A DNA stretch of 64,000 nucleotides from Myxococcota bacterium (lineage in GTDB: Bacteria; Myxococcota_A; UBA796; UBA9615; JAKLKC01): positions 1-64,000 of the forward strand of contig JAKLKC010000001.1 of the NCBI GenBank assembly GCA_023150875.1. Direction: 5' to 3'. The notes under the pieces are model-generated. The model searched no databases, had not been told where the DNA came from, and saw nothing but the letters and a program-made list of their open reading frames with translations. Position numbers and translations under genes: made by a program. Shown here piece by piece: positions 53,818 through 64,000 of the stretch (the stretch's first letter is position 1; every line of letters starts with the position of its first letter).

Positions 53818-56405
53818 CCCTGGTCCAGGAACCGAAGCCGATGGCAGGGGGCGGCCCGCGCTCCACCCGCGGCGCCGTGACCGCGGGCCTCCTGGGCCTG
53901 CTCGCCGCCGTCCTCGCGCCCGGGCACGCCGGTGCCGACGGCGTCGGCACCGAGGAGTGGTTCGGTCCCACCCGCGTCGGGGCCCAGGCCGGGAACGGAG
54001 GCCTGACGGTGGGGATCGCCGCCACCGGCGAGCTGACGGTGCTGGGCTGGCCGTCCCCTTCCTACGCCGACCAGCTCGACTACCTCACCGCCCTCACTCC
54101 CGACGCCCGGGACCTGCCCTACTTCGGCGCCCGCCCCAACCAGGGCGCCTTCGCGGGGCTGGCGATCTGGACCTCCGAGGGTTTCGCCGGGACCTCGTGG
54201 ACCCGGGACGCCCCGTGGGAGACCTCCCAGTCCTACCGGTCCCAGGACGGCGGGGTCGTGCTCACCCGGTCGGTCCGGGAGGACCTTGGCCTCGTGGTGG
54301 AGCAGAGCGACGGGGTGCTCCCGGACGCCGACGTGCTCGTCCGGCGCTTCGAGGTGCGGCGGAGCGAGGGATCCCCCGTAGTGGCGGTGCGCCTGCTGCA
54401 CTACGCCAACTTCGCCCCCACCCTGGACCACACCGAGCGCTACCCCACCGACGACTGGCTGGACGACGGCCTCAACGACTTCGGGCTCGTCTGGGACCCG
54501 TCCGCCGAGGCGTTCCTCGCCTTCCGCCCCGAGGGAGAGGACCCGGACGTCTCCCTGCTGGACCCCCTGGTCGGCCCGGCCTTCTCCACCCCCGAGGAGC
54601 AGGCGGACGCCGTCGCCGCCGCCTGGGAGGGGGTCGCGGACGCGGTGGGGGGCGGCGTCTGGATCGCGCTGGGCGGAGCCTCCGCCCCGGACCAGGTGCA
54701 GGCGGGGGCCGACGCCGACCAGGGCTGCCGCTGGACGACGGAGTGGGGGACGCGGCCTGAGGACGCCTTCGCCGACGCCGCCGACGGAGAGCTCTCCGGC
54801 TGGATCGCGGCGGGCTGCCAGGCGAACGGCGCCATGGGCTGGTTCCACTCCTTCGGGGCGTCCGGCGGGGACGCCGCCGTCTTCGACGTGCTCCTGGCCG
54901 CCGCCGGCGATCGGGACGCCGCACTGGCCGCCCTGGACGGCGCCCGGGACCGGGAGGCCGGGGAACTGCTGGACGAGGTCGACGCCCACTGGGGCGGGGT
55001 GGTGGCGGGAGCCCGGCTGCCGGCCGCCACCCCCGAGGTGCTGGCCTTCGCCCAGCGCTGGCTGGTCTCGGTGCTCCAGGGCACCGACCGGTCCTCGGCC
55101 ATCGTCGCCGCCATCACCACCCAGCCCCCGTACCGGCAGGACTGGCCCCGGGACGCGACCTTCATCGACCTCGCCCTGGACATCGCCGGGTTCGAGGAGG
55201 AGGTGACCCGCCACAAGCTCTGGCTCTCCTCCCTCCAGGCCCGCCAGGACATCGTGGACGAGGTGGGCAACGTCACGCCCCGGGGGGCCTGGGCGATGAA
55301 CTACTACGCGGACGGGCGGATCGGCGGCCCCATCCCCTTCGAGATCGACCAGACGGCCCTGTACACCTGGGGGCTGTGGGACCACGGGAAGCGGATCCCC
55401 TCCGCGGCCCGGCGCCGGGAGTACCTGCTGGCGGTGGACGACGCGGTGATCCTCGCCGCGGACCTGCTCTCCACCTGCGTCGAGGACGATTACCCCTACC
55501 CCCCCGCCTCGGGCCAGGACGTGGGCGCGACCCTCCGGGGGCTGGTGGAGGGGGGGGCCGATCCCGGCGAGGAGGAGGCCCGCTCCCAGGCCCTCGCCGC
55601 GGGGGAGTGGGAGCGGTTCCTGCCCTGCTTCGCCAACGAGGACGACGACCCTGCCCAGACCCGCTCCCTCTACGGCGCCCACACCGTGCGGGCCGGGCTC
55701 CTGGCGGCGGCGGCGATGCTGGAGGACATGGGCCAGGCCCCGGCGCGGGTCGCATGGTACCGCGAGAGGGCCGAGGAGCTCGCCCAGGCCCTCGCCGGAA
55801 TGTACTGGGATGAGGCATCCGGAGGCTGGGAGGGGCGCGCGGACTGGATGCTCTGGCCCCACCCTCCCCTTCCCCTGGACGATCCTCGAATGACCGCCCT
55901 CGCGGGCGCGCTGCTGGCGGAGGCCCAGGACGACCTCTCCCTCCGGACCGAGGGCGGTTCCTACGTACAGAAGAAGGTCCTCACCCTCGCCCGGGCCTGG
56001 GCCGCGGAGGAGGACCGCCGCGCCCAGGACCTCGCCCCCCTGGTGGACGTGCTGGTCCGGGACCTCCCCACGGAGGGGACCCTCCATGTGGGGGAGGTCT
56101 GGTGCTCCCTCGACACCGACGGGGACGGCGCCTACGACGCCTTCGACAACCGCGTCGCGGTGCCCCACCTGTGGACGGCCTCGCTCATCGCCCTCGGCGC
56201 GTGGGCGGTCCACGAGCCCGAGGTCTTCGACGCCTACGAGGGAGACTCGGGCTGGTGGGACGCCGGGGAAGGCGGCACGGTGAGCATCGTGCGCGAGAGC
56301 GTCGGTTGCGGATGCGCGTCGGGGGGGCCGTCCCCCCACGGGGCGGCCGTCGGAGCGCTGGTCCTGCTCGGCGGGATCGCCGGGCGGAGGGGGCGCCGGA
56401 GTTGA
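53814..56405 (+). CDS. Secreted GH15-like (alpha/alpha)6-barrel protein with sorting-type tail
   Basis: An 863-residue exported protein. The signal peptide ends near AGADG (about residue 42). Residues 45-330 form a beta-rich N-domain. The helical barrel (400-830) has QPPYRQDWPRDATFIDLAL, typical of GH15 glucoamylase-like and related toroid enzymes, later IPFEIDQTALYTWGLW and AHTVRAGLLAAAAMLEDMG. Whether it hydrolyses a glycan is open, since the catalytic Glu pair cannot be placed securely. The C-terminus is VGCGCASGG, a hydrophobic helix and GRRGRRS, like MYXO-CTERM signals. It overlaps both neighbours by four bases (ATGA, TTGA). Confidence 0.75.
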   Translation: MTLVQEPKPMAGGGPRSTRGAVTAGLLGLLAAVLAPGHAGADGVGTEEWFGPTRVGAQAGNGGLTVGIAATGELTVLGWPSPSYADQLDYLTALTPDARDLPYFGARPNQGAFAGLAIWTSEGFAGTSWTRDAPWETSQSYRSQDGGVVLTRSVREDLGLVVEQSDGVLPDADVLVRRFEVRRSEGSPVVAVRLLHYANFAPTLDHTERYPTDDWLDDGLNDFGLVWDPSAEAFLAFRPEGEDPDVSLLDPLVGPAFSTPEEQADAVAAAWEGVADAVGGGVWIALGGASAPDQVQAGADADQGCRWTTEWGTRPEDAFADAADGELSGWIAAGCQANGAMGWFHSFGASGGDAAVFDVLLAAAGDRDAALAALDGARDREAGELLDEVDAHWGGVVAGARLPAATPEVLAFAQRWLVSVLQGTDRSSAIVAAITTQPPYRQDWPRDATFIDLALDIAGFEEEVTRHKLWLSSLQARQDIVDEVGNVTPRGAWAMNYYADGRIGGPIPFEIDQTALYTWGLWDHGKRIPSAARRREYLLAVDDAVILAADLLSTCVEDDYPYPPASGQDVGATLRGLVEGGADPGEEEARSQALAAGEWERFLPCFANEDDDPAQTRSLYGAHTVRAGLLAAAAMLEDMGQAPARVAWYRERAEELAQALAGMYWDEASGGWEGRADWMLWPHPPLPLDDPRMTALAGALLAEAQDDLSLRTEGGSYVQKKVLTLARAWAAEEDRRAQDLAPLVDVLVRDLPTEGTLHVGEVWCSLDTDGDGAYDAFDNRVAVPHLWTASLIALGAWAVHEPEVFDAYEGDSGWWDAGEGGTVSIVRESVGCGCASGGPSPHGAAVGALVLLGGIAGRRGRRS

Positions 56406-58036
56406 TCCGCGGGCTGCCGGTCCTGGGTCTCTCCGCCCTGCTGGCGGTGGCCGCGTGCCGCGGCGGGGAGGAGGCACCCCGGCCGGTCGAGCCCGCCCGG
56501 CCCTCGACCTCCCCCGCCGACGCCCGGCGACCCCAGGGCCTGCCCTCCGGAGTGGTGGTGGTGGCCGCGCTGGACCGCGCGGCCCTGCCCTACGCGAGCT
56601 GGTGGGTCGACTTCGCCCGCCCCGACGCGCCGGCCCGCGTCGCTCTGGCCCCAGGGATCCTGGCTTACGACGGCTCCGATCTCCGACACGTCGCCCTCCC
56701 GACCGCCGTCCCCGAGGGGGAGCCCCCCGGGGAGGACGTCGTGGTGTCCGACGTGCGCACGGGGCGCCGGAGCGTGCTCGTCCGGGCGGGGGCGGGGACG
56801 GCCTCGGATCCCCGGGCGTCGGTGTTCTCGGTGGTGGGCTCCGCCGTCTCCTTGGAGTTCGGGGGCCGTGACGAGACCCCGGGCGGGGAGGTCCGGGAGT
56901 CCCGGAGGTTCGGGACCTGGCTGGATGGCAAGCCCGCCTCCCTGGCGGACCTGGTACCCGGGCCCGAGGCCGCTTCCCTGGTGGCGCGCGCGCGGGACGC
57001 CCTCGATCCCGGGGGCGCCGGTCCCGCCGCCGGCTCCTCCACCTGCGGATCCTTCGACCCCGACTCCTTCGCCCTCCGGCCCCGGCGGAACGACCTGGAG
57101 GTGGTGTTCACCCCCGCCCGATCCGGCGCTCCCCCTTGCCCCGACAAGGCACTCGAGGTGGCGTTCCCGCTGCCGAAGTCCCTCTCCCCCCTCCTCGGCA
57201 CCCTCTCCTTCCGGCTCCCCGGCCCCCCTCCTCCGCCCGCCGCCGAGGCGGCCGACTTCCACTTCCACGTCGGCCCCGACGCCGGCTTCCTCTTGCGCCT
57301 CCGGGACGGGGCCCTGGACCTCGCCGGCCCCGACCGCGACACCCGCCGGCTGGCTTCGGGGGTCGCCCGGATCGTGTCGGTGCAGTGGGTCAAGGGGGAG
57401 CCTCCCCGGGACCTGGCGCCCCACGTAGAGGCCCGCTTCTCGCCCCTGGGCGACCTCCGGGCCACCGTGGGCCCCGAAGTGGTGGTCGACGGGTTCGCCA
57501 CGGAGTGGGACCAGGGACAGCCCTTCCCCGTGGAGACCGCCGGGCACCTGATCGCGGGGAGGGACGCCTGGTCGGGGCCCGCGGACCTGTCGTTCTTCGT
57601 CAAGGCGAGGGTGGCCGGAGGGCGCCTCGGCCTGTTCGCACGGGTGCGGGACGAGGACGCGCGCCTCGCCGGGCCGGGACCGCGGGAGCGGGTCGCGGTC
57701 TGGTTCCGGAGCGGAGCCGACCTCACCGGTCTCGAGCTCGACCCCCGGGAGGGACGGCCCGCCGCCATCACCCGCGCCTGGCCTCCTGGGGGGGAAGGTG
57801 CCCACGGACAGGCCGTCCGCGACGCCCGCGCCTCCTTCCGCGAAGTCGAGGACGGCTGGCTCCTGGAGTTCTCCATCCCCCTCTCCGCCCTGGGCGACAC
57901 CGATGGGCGCGTCCCCCTCGGCCTCGCCGTGACGGACGCCGACGGGAGCGGCACCCCCGGCGCCACCCTGGCGACCTCCCCGGTGATCCCGGGCGAAGTG
58001 GCCACCCTCGGAGAGCTACGGCTGCCCGGGTCCTGA
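56402..58036 (+). CDS. Lipoprotein with C-terminal CBM9-like domain
   Basis: A 544-residue lipoprotein; the TTG start overlaps the previous TGA as TTGA. The signal ends in LLAVAAC (Cys19). Residues 50-350 are beta-rich and unrecognised, with Cys-containing STCGSFDPDSF. Residues 355-544 resemble family 9 carbohydrate-binding (CBM9/DOMON-like) modules: VVDGFATEWDQGQP, LSFFVKARVAGGRLGLFARVRDED in parts, and WLLEFSIPLSALG then LGLAVTDADGSGTPG. It probably binds sugar or haem at the outer membrane as part of the coupled module. Confidence 0.7.
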   Translation: MIRGLPVLGLSALLAVAACRGGEEAPRPVEPARPSTSPADARRPQGLPSGVVVVAALDRAALPYASWWVDFARPDAPARVALAPGILAYDGSDLRHVALPTAVPEGEPPGEDVVVSDVRTGRRSVLVRAGAGTASDPRASVFSVVGSAVSLEFGGRDETPGGEVRESRRFGTWLDGKPASLADLVPGPEAASLVARARDALDPGGAGPAAGSSTCGSFDPDSFALRPRRNDLEVVFTPARSGAPPCPDKALEVAFPLPKSLSPLLGTLSFRLPGPPPPPAAEAADFHFHVGPDAGFLLRLRDGALDLAGPDRDTRRLASGVARIVSVQWVKGEPPRDLAPHVEARFSPLGDLRATVGPEVVVDGFATEWDQGQPFPVETAGHLIAGRDAWSGPADLSFFVKARVAGGRLGLFARVRDEDARLAGPGPRERVAVWFRSGADLTGLELDPREGRPAAITRAWPPGGEGAHGQAVRDARASFREVEDGWLLEFSIPLSALGDTDGRVPLGLAVTDADGSGTPGATLATSPVIPGEVATLGELRLPGS

Positions 58037-58101
58037 CCGGAGTACACCCGGCTCCCCTCCCTCCCGGACGGGGGGAGGTCCCGAGTCGCACTCGCCGCGG
58101 T

Positions 58102-58107
58102 TAGAAT
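58102..58107 (+). promoter_or_regulatory. -10-like element for a leaderless tonB-like transcript
   Basis: TAGAAT ends 6 bp before the GTG at 58114. A weak hairpin (CCTCCC/GGGAGG, 58060-58078) lies upstream, after the stop of the lipoprotein gene, so the TonB-like gene probably forms its own transcription unit. Confidence 0.4.
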
Positions 58108-58113
58108 GGTGAA

Positions 58114-59358
58114 GTGATCGATCCCCGCTACCGAAAGCGCCGGACGCGGCGCGGCTCGCCCTCGCTCGCGCTGGCCTGCTCGGCCCTGCTCCACCTGCTC
58201 GTGGTCGCCGGGCTGGCCCTCCGGCCCACGCCGCCCCGGGCCACCCCCGAGGCCGAGCCGGTGATGGCCGTCGAGTACTACCCCGACGTCGCCTCCATCC
58301 CGGGCGCCCACCTGCTGGAGCCCCGAGACTTCGTGGTGCCCCTCGCTCCGACCCCCGAGGAGGAGGTCGCCGAGGAGGCGGACCCCGAGCACAAGGCCCC
58401 CGCCCGCGGCCAGGTGGTGGAGGTGCCGAAGCCCCCCCGGTCCGAGAGGCCCGACGAGGCGGACTACCTGGCCGAGCACGACTCCAAGGTCGAGCAGGAG
58501 ATGGCCAGCGAGAAGTTCCGGCTGAACTCGCCGGTCCTCTCCCAGCGGTACTCCCCCACCGACGCCCCGGGGATCGAGGGCACCGGCCGCGAGGACGTGG
58601 ACAAGCCCGCCGACGGCGCCGACGCCACCGGCGCCGAGCGGATGGCCTCCCGGACCCCCGGGGACGCCGCGTCTCCGACCCCCTTCCAGGGGCAGCCGGT
58701 CCCCTCCACGGGGGCCGGCCAGGACCGGGACGCCTCCTCCGAGAGGGGGCGGATGTCCTACGTGCCCGATCTCTCCTCGAAGTACGACCTCGGGCGACCC
58801 GAGAGCTCCTCGGGCCACATGGGGCAGCTCGGCGGACCCGGCCCCTCGGGGGCGGAGGGGGGACAGGCGGCGGCCCAGCGGGGCTGGGGCCAGCCCCAGG
58901 GCTCGCCGAGCAACGACTACCTGAAGGACGAGGCGAAGGGGGACTCCACCACCCTCAACACCCACGAGTTCCGGTACGCCGCGTTCCTCAACCGGGTCAA
59001 GCGGCTCGTGAGCTTCTACGCCGACCAGACCCTCAACAACGCCGTGCCCCGCCAGGCCCCGAACAAGGCGAGCTACGACGTCGTGATGCACGCGATGCTG
59101 AACAAGGAGGGCCGCCTGGAGGCGATCCGGGTGGTGGAGTCCTCGGGGATCCCCGAGTTCGACGAGGCGCTGGCCCAGGCGTTCCGCCTCGCGGCGCCCT
59201 TCCCCAACCCTCCGGCCGGCATGGTGGAGTCCGACGGCTCCGTGCACATCCGGGACTTCGGCTTCCACATCGAGATCGGCCGGGCCCGCGCCCAGATGAA
59301 CGGCATCGATCCCCGCCAGGGGGTGATGTTCCCGGGCCTCCAGACGTCGCCGCGCTGA
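58114..59358 (+). CDS. TonB-family energy transducer-like protein
   Basis: A 414-residue protein with one N-terminal membrane helix (about 17-36), a long Pro/Glu/Gly-rich periplasmic linker (37-290) and a C-terminal TonB-type domain (300-400): RYAAFLNRVKRLVSFYADQ, KASYDVVMHAMLNKEGRLEA and VVESSGIPEFDEALAQAFRLAAPFPNPP. Such proteins transmit inner-membrane proton-motive force to outer-membrane receptors, usually with ExbB/ExbD, which are not in the window. Its place after the envelope module suggests it might energise transport or secretion linked to it, but it has its own promoter-like element. Confidence 0.82.
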   Translation: MIDPRYRKRRTRRGSPSLALACSALLHLLVVAGLALRPTPPRATPEAEPVMAVEYYPDVASIPGAHLLEPRDFVVPLAPTPEEEVAEEADPEHKAPARGQVVEVPKPPRSERPDEADYLAEHDSKVEQEMASEKFRLNSPVLSQRYSPTDAPGIEGTGREDVDKPADGADATGAERMASRTPGDAASPTPFQGQPVPSTGAGQDRDASSERGRMSYVPDLSSKYDLGRPESSSGHMGQLGGPGPSGAEGGQAAAQRGWGQPQGSPSNDYLKDEAKGDSTTLNTHEFRYAAFLNRVKRLVSFYADQTLNNAVPRQAPNKASYDVVMHAMLNKEGRLEAIRVVESSGIPEFDEALAQAFRLAAPFPNPPAGMVESDGSVHIRDFGFHIEIGRARAQMNGIDPRQGVMFPGLQTSPR

Positions 59359-59370
59359 GGCCCGCCCGCC

Positions 59371-60153
59371 TCAGTCACCGAACTCGGTGCCGTCGGTGGC
59401 CACCATGGCGTCCTGGGCGCCGAGGGCGTGGGCGGCGAGGCGGTTGCCCGGGTCGAGGTGGGCCAGCGACGCGGCGACCTGCCGGCCGCTGGCCAGCGCG
59501 AGGGAGCGCAGGGCCGGATCCGACTCCCCGCGGGCGTCGGCGAGGTAGGTCTCCACCAGCCCCGACTGGACGGCCACCGCGACGTCGATGGCGGACCGGA
59601 ACGCGCCCCGGGCGCTCTCCACCTCGGCGAGCAGGTCGGCGTAGGCGCCCTCGTCGGCGCGGGGGGCCAGGCCCCGGAGGAGGGTCGCGGTCGCCTCGGC
59701 GGCGGGCACGGACCGGACCGCCAGGGAGAGCTGCCAGAGCTCGTCGTCCCGGGGGTTGACGGGGACCGGCGTGGCGCGGAAGGCGGCGAGGTAGTCGTCG
59801 AGCCGCTCCACCAGGTCCGACTGGTGCTCGGCCTGACCGACGAGGTTGGCCAGGCGCGCCACCACCGCGGTCACGCGGGGATCTCCGCCGGAGACGGCAC
59901 CCCCCTGGATCAGGGCCGTCAGGCGGGTGACGGCGGCGTGGACGCGCTGCCGGGCCAGCCAGGGCTGGGCGCGGGACAGCTCGACCTCGACCCGATCCGC
60001 CTCGGCCTCGATCTGGGGGAGGACCCGGGCGGCCACACCCGACGAGGTCGCCGGCGCGGGATCGCGGGGGGACTCCCCCCGGGCGGCGGCCAACGAGGGG
60101 GAGGAGACGAGGAGGGCGAGGACGACCGCCCACCGGTGGCTCAGGCGAGTCAC
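59371..60153 (-). CDS. Secreted helical protein of unknown function
   Basis: A 260-residue protein with a Sec signal (1-24, cleavage near LAAARG). The mature protein is almost wholly alpha-helical and Ala/Leu-rich, for example VLPQIEAEADRVEVELSRA, HAAVTRLTALIQGG and DLVERLDDYLAAFRATPVPV. No motif was recognised. The acidic end reads VATDGTEFGD. It lies between the tonB-like gene (convergent, 12 bp apart) and the glycine-cleavage operon (same strand, 83 bp from gcvP), so it may be read through from gcvP. Confidence 0.6.
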   Translation of the reverse strand: MTRLSHRWAVVLALLVSSPSLAAARGESPRDPAPATSSGVAARVLPQIEAEADRVEVELSRAQPWLARQRVHAAVTRLTALIQGGAVSGGDPRVTAVVARLANLVGQAEHQSDLVERLDDYLAAFRATPVPVNPRDDELWQLSLAVRSVPAAEATATLLRGLAPRADEGAYADLLAEVESARGAFRSAIDVAVAVQSGLVETYLADARGESDPALRSLALASGRQVAASLAHLDPGNRLAAHALGAQDAMVATDGTEFGD

Positions 60154-60236
60154 GGGGACCTCCGCAGAGGACCCCTCCGAACCTTCCCGTTACGCCTATC
60201 GGTTTGAGGGCGCCGGGCTTGAGACCTGGAGCGCCC

Positions 60237-63113
<2,877 letters not shown>

Positions 63114-63243
63114 GGGAGTCCTCGGCGACGGGGGCAGCGGCCCCCTTCGAGAAGATGAAGGTCGGGAGCGTCGAGGCGCACGGGCACCCGAGGGCGCGTC
63201 GCCGCCTTGGCGGGGCCCGGCCCTGGTAGGGCGACGGCGTGCC

Positions 63244-63263
63244 ACCCGCGGAGTTGCGCGGGT
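63244..63263 (-). terminator. Hairpin between gcvH and gcvP
   Basis: ACCCGCG and CGCGGGT form a perfect 7-bp stem with a 6-nt loop, 20 bp after the gcvH stop. The 170-bp spacer is long for an operon, so this may act as a partial terminator or stability element setting the gcvH to gcvP ratio. Confidence 0.4.
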
Positions 63264-63283
63264 AGACCCATCGGAAGAAGGCG

Positions 63284-63676
63284 CTACTTCTCGCCCTCGT
63301 CCAGCAGCTTCTTGTACTCCGCCGCGGGGAGGAGGCCCTCGAGCTCGTCGGGGTTGGCGACCTCGATCCGCACGATCCAGCCCTCGCCGTAGGGGTCCTC
63401 GTTGATGACGTCCGGCGAGTCCACCAGGTCCGTGTTCACCTCGAGCACCTTCCCGGTCAGGGGGGCGTAGATGTCGGATGTGGCCTTGGTCGACTCGACG
63501 ACCCCGATCACGTCCTCCTTCTCGACCTCGTCTCCCTCGTCCGGCAGGTCTCCGAGGTACACGATGTCCCCCAGGGCGTCCTGGGCGTGGTCGGTGATGC
63601 CGATGGTCGCCACGTCGCCCTCGACGCGGATCCACTCGTGCTCGGCGGTGTAGCGGAGGTCCTTCGGGAACTGCAT
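63284..63676 (-). CDS. gcvH: Glycine cleavage system H protein
   Basis: A 130-residue lipoyl carrier. Lys64 in [13 protein letters not shown] is the lipoylation site. [33 protein letters not shown] in consecutive parts and [13 protein letters not shown] are diagnostic. ATG at 63676 gives a normal-length protein; an upstream GTG would add 17 unlikely residues. It shuttles aminomethyl groups between the neighbouring GcvP and GcvT. Confidence 0.96.
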   Translation of the reverse strand: MQFPKDLRYTAEHEWIRVEGDVATIGITDHAQDALGDIVYLGDLPDEGDEVEKEDVIGVVESTKATSDIYAPLTGKVLEVNTDLVDSPDVINEDPYGEGWIVRIEVANPDELEGLLPAAEYKKLLDEGEK

Positions 63677-63775
63677 CGTTGTGAACCCCGTTCTCTGGGT
63701 CGGGCGTCGAGCGGGCGTCCACACCACCGGACGGGCCCCGCGCGGATCCGACGAGCTGCGGCGAAAGGGCCCTAG

Positions 63776-64000
63776 CTAGTAGGGCCGCGTGTAGAAGGGA
63801 GTCTTGACGACGACGGCCGGCCGGGCCTTCCCCCGCACGTCGACGTGGAAGGAGGTCCCGATCCGACTCTGGTCGGCGGGAAGGTAGGCCATCCCGATGG
63901 GCTTGTCGAGAGAGGGGCTCATCGTCCCGCTGGTGACCTCGCCGACGACCTCGCCCCCCACCAGGCAGGGGTACCCGTGCCTGGGGATGACGCGCTCGGT
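63776..64000 (-). CDS. gcvT: Aminomethyltransferase, C-terminal part
   Basis: The last 74 residues of GcvT, which transfers the methylene group from aminomethyl-GcvH to tetrahydrofolate and frees ammonia. The frame is open to the window edge, so the gene begins outside. [22 protein letters not shown] is the C-terminal family signature (here about 22 residues, with the core GTMSPSL). [12 protein letters not shown] precedes it. It heads the gcvTHP order on this strand; any glycine riboswitch would lie outside the window. Confidence 0.93.
   Translation of the reverse strand, partial: TERVIPRHGYPCLVGGEVVGEVTSGTMSPSLDKPIGMAYLPADQSRIGTSFHVDVRGKARPAVVVKTPFYTRPY

Overview
The window is very GC-rich chromosomal DNA from a Gram-negative bacterium, probably Myxococcota or another delta-type lineage. 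Support for this: several secreted proteins carry MopE-like 'putative metal-binding' repeats (C-x-G-DCDD ... HPGA-E-C-D-G ... DNDCDG), three proteins end in a MYXO-CTERM-like Cys/Gly + membrane helix + Arg tail, there is a PEGA-type Ser/Thr kinase, an Mla-type ABC system, NtrC-like regulators and many lipoproteins. This taxonomic placement is inference from gene content. No rRNA, tRNA, CRISPR array, complete insertion sequence or prophage was seen.

Layout. 1-3.2 kb: haem genes hemE(partial)-hemH-hemG, then convergent ribH. 3.3-7.3 kb: a lone oligopeptide ABC ATPase, two secreted or membrane proteins of unknown role and a small membrane protein. 7.3-8.7 kb: an interrupted dispersed repeat and an EgtD-like histidine methyltransferase. 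8.7-12.0 kb: a tightly overlapping Mla/Mce lipid-transport operon (two MlaE permeases, MlaF, MlaD). 12.0-17.7 kb: a patchwork with a decapitated protein kinase joined to a broken lipoprotein gene, orphan antitoxins (UPF0175, VapB-like), a DUF433/DUF5615 toxin-antitoxin pair and small metabolic genes. 17.8-31.1 kb: sigma-54 regulator, MopE-repeat lipoprotein, MutT, PEGA kinase, a coupled pair (sorting-tail surface protein plus oligopeptide-binding lipoprotein), a 1085-residue MopE-repeat/lamin-tail lipoprotein and RmlA. 31.2-42.4 kb: MoaA, MATE exporter, TPR membrane protein, RlmD-like methyltransferase with an odd tail, FAD-linked oxidase, a pseudo-receiver/PATAN/Roadblock protein and a second sigma-54 regulator. 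42.5-51.2 kb: subtilisin-like protease with MopE repeats, GT2 glycosyltransferase, beta-propeller-like protein, DUF2752, AhcY, RmlB and an alkyltransferase-like DNA-repair protein. 51.3-59.4 kb: a translationally coupled set of envelope proteins (inactivated M1-like peptidase, GH15-like protein with a sorting tail, CBM9-like lipoprotein) followed by a TonB-type protein. 59.4-64.0 kb: a secreted unknown protein and the glycine-cleavage operon gcvT(partial)-gcvH-gcvP.

How the genes work together: the clearest units are hemEHG, mlaEEFD, gcvTHP, the DUF433/DUF5615 pair and the two TTGA-coupled envelope modules (25.8-26.9 kb and 51.4-58.0 kb). Several genes have a -10-like hexamer (TAnnnT or close to it) only 6-11 bp before the start codon and no Shine-Dalgarno, which suggests leaderless transcription. 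The best candidates for something undescribed are the 51.4-58.0 kb envelope module, the interrupted dispersed repeat near 7.4 kb with its second copy near 45 kb, and the recombination scar near 12.8 kb.
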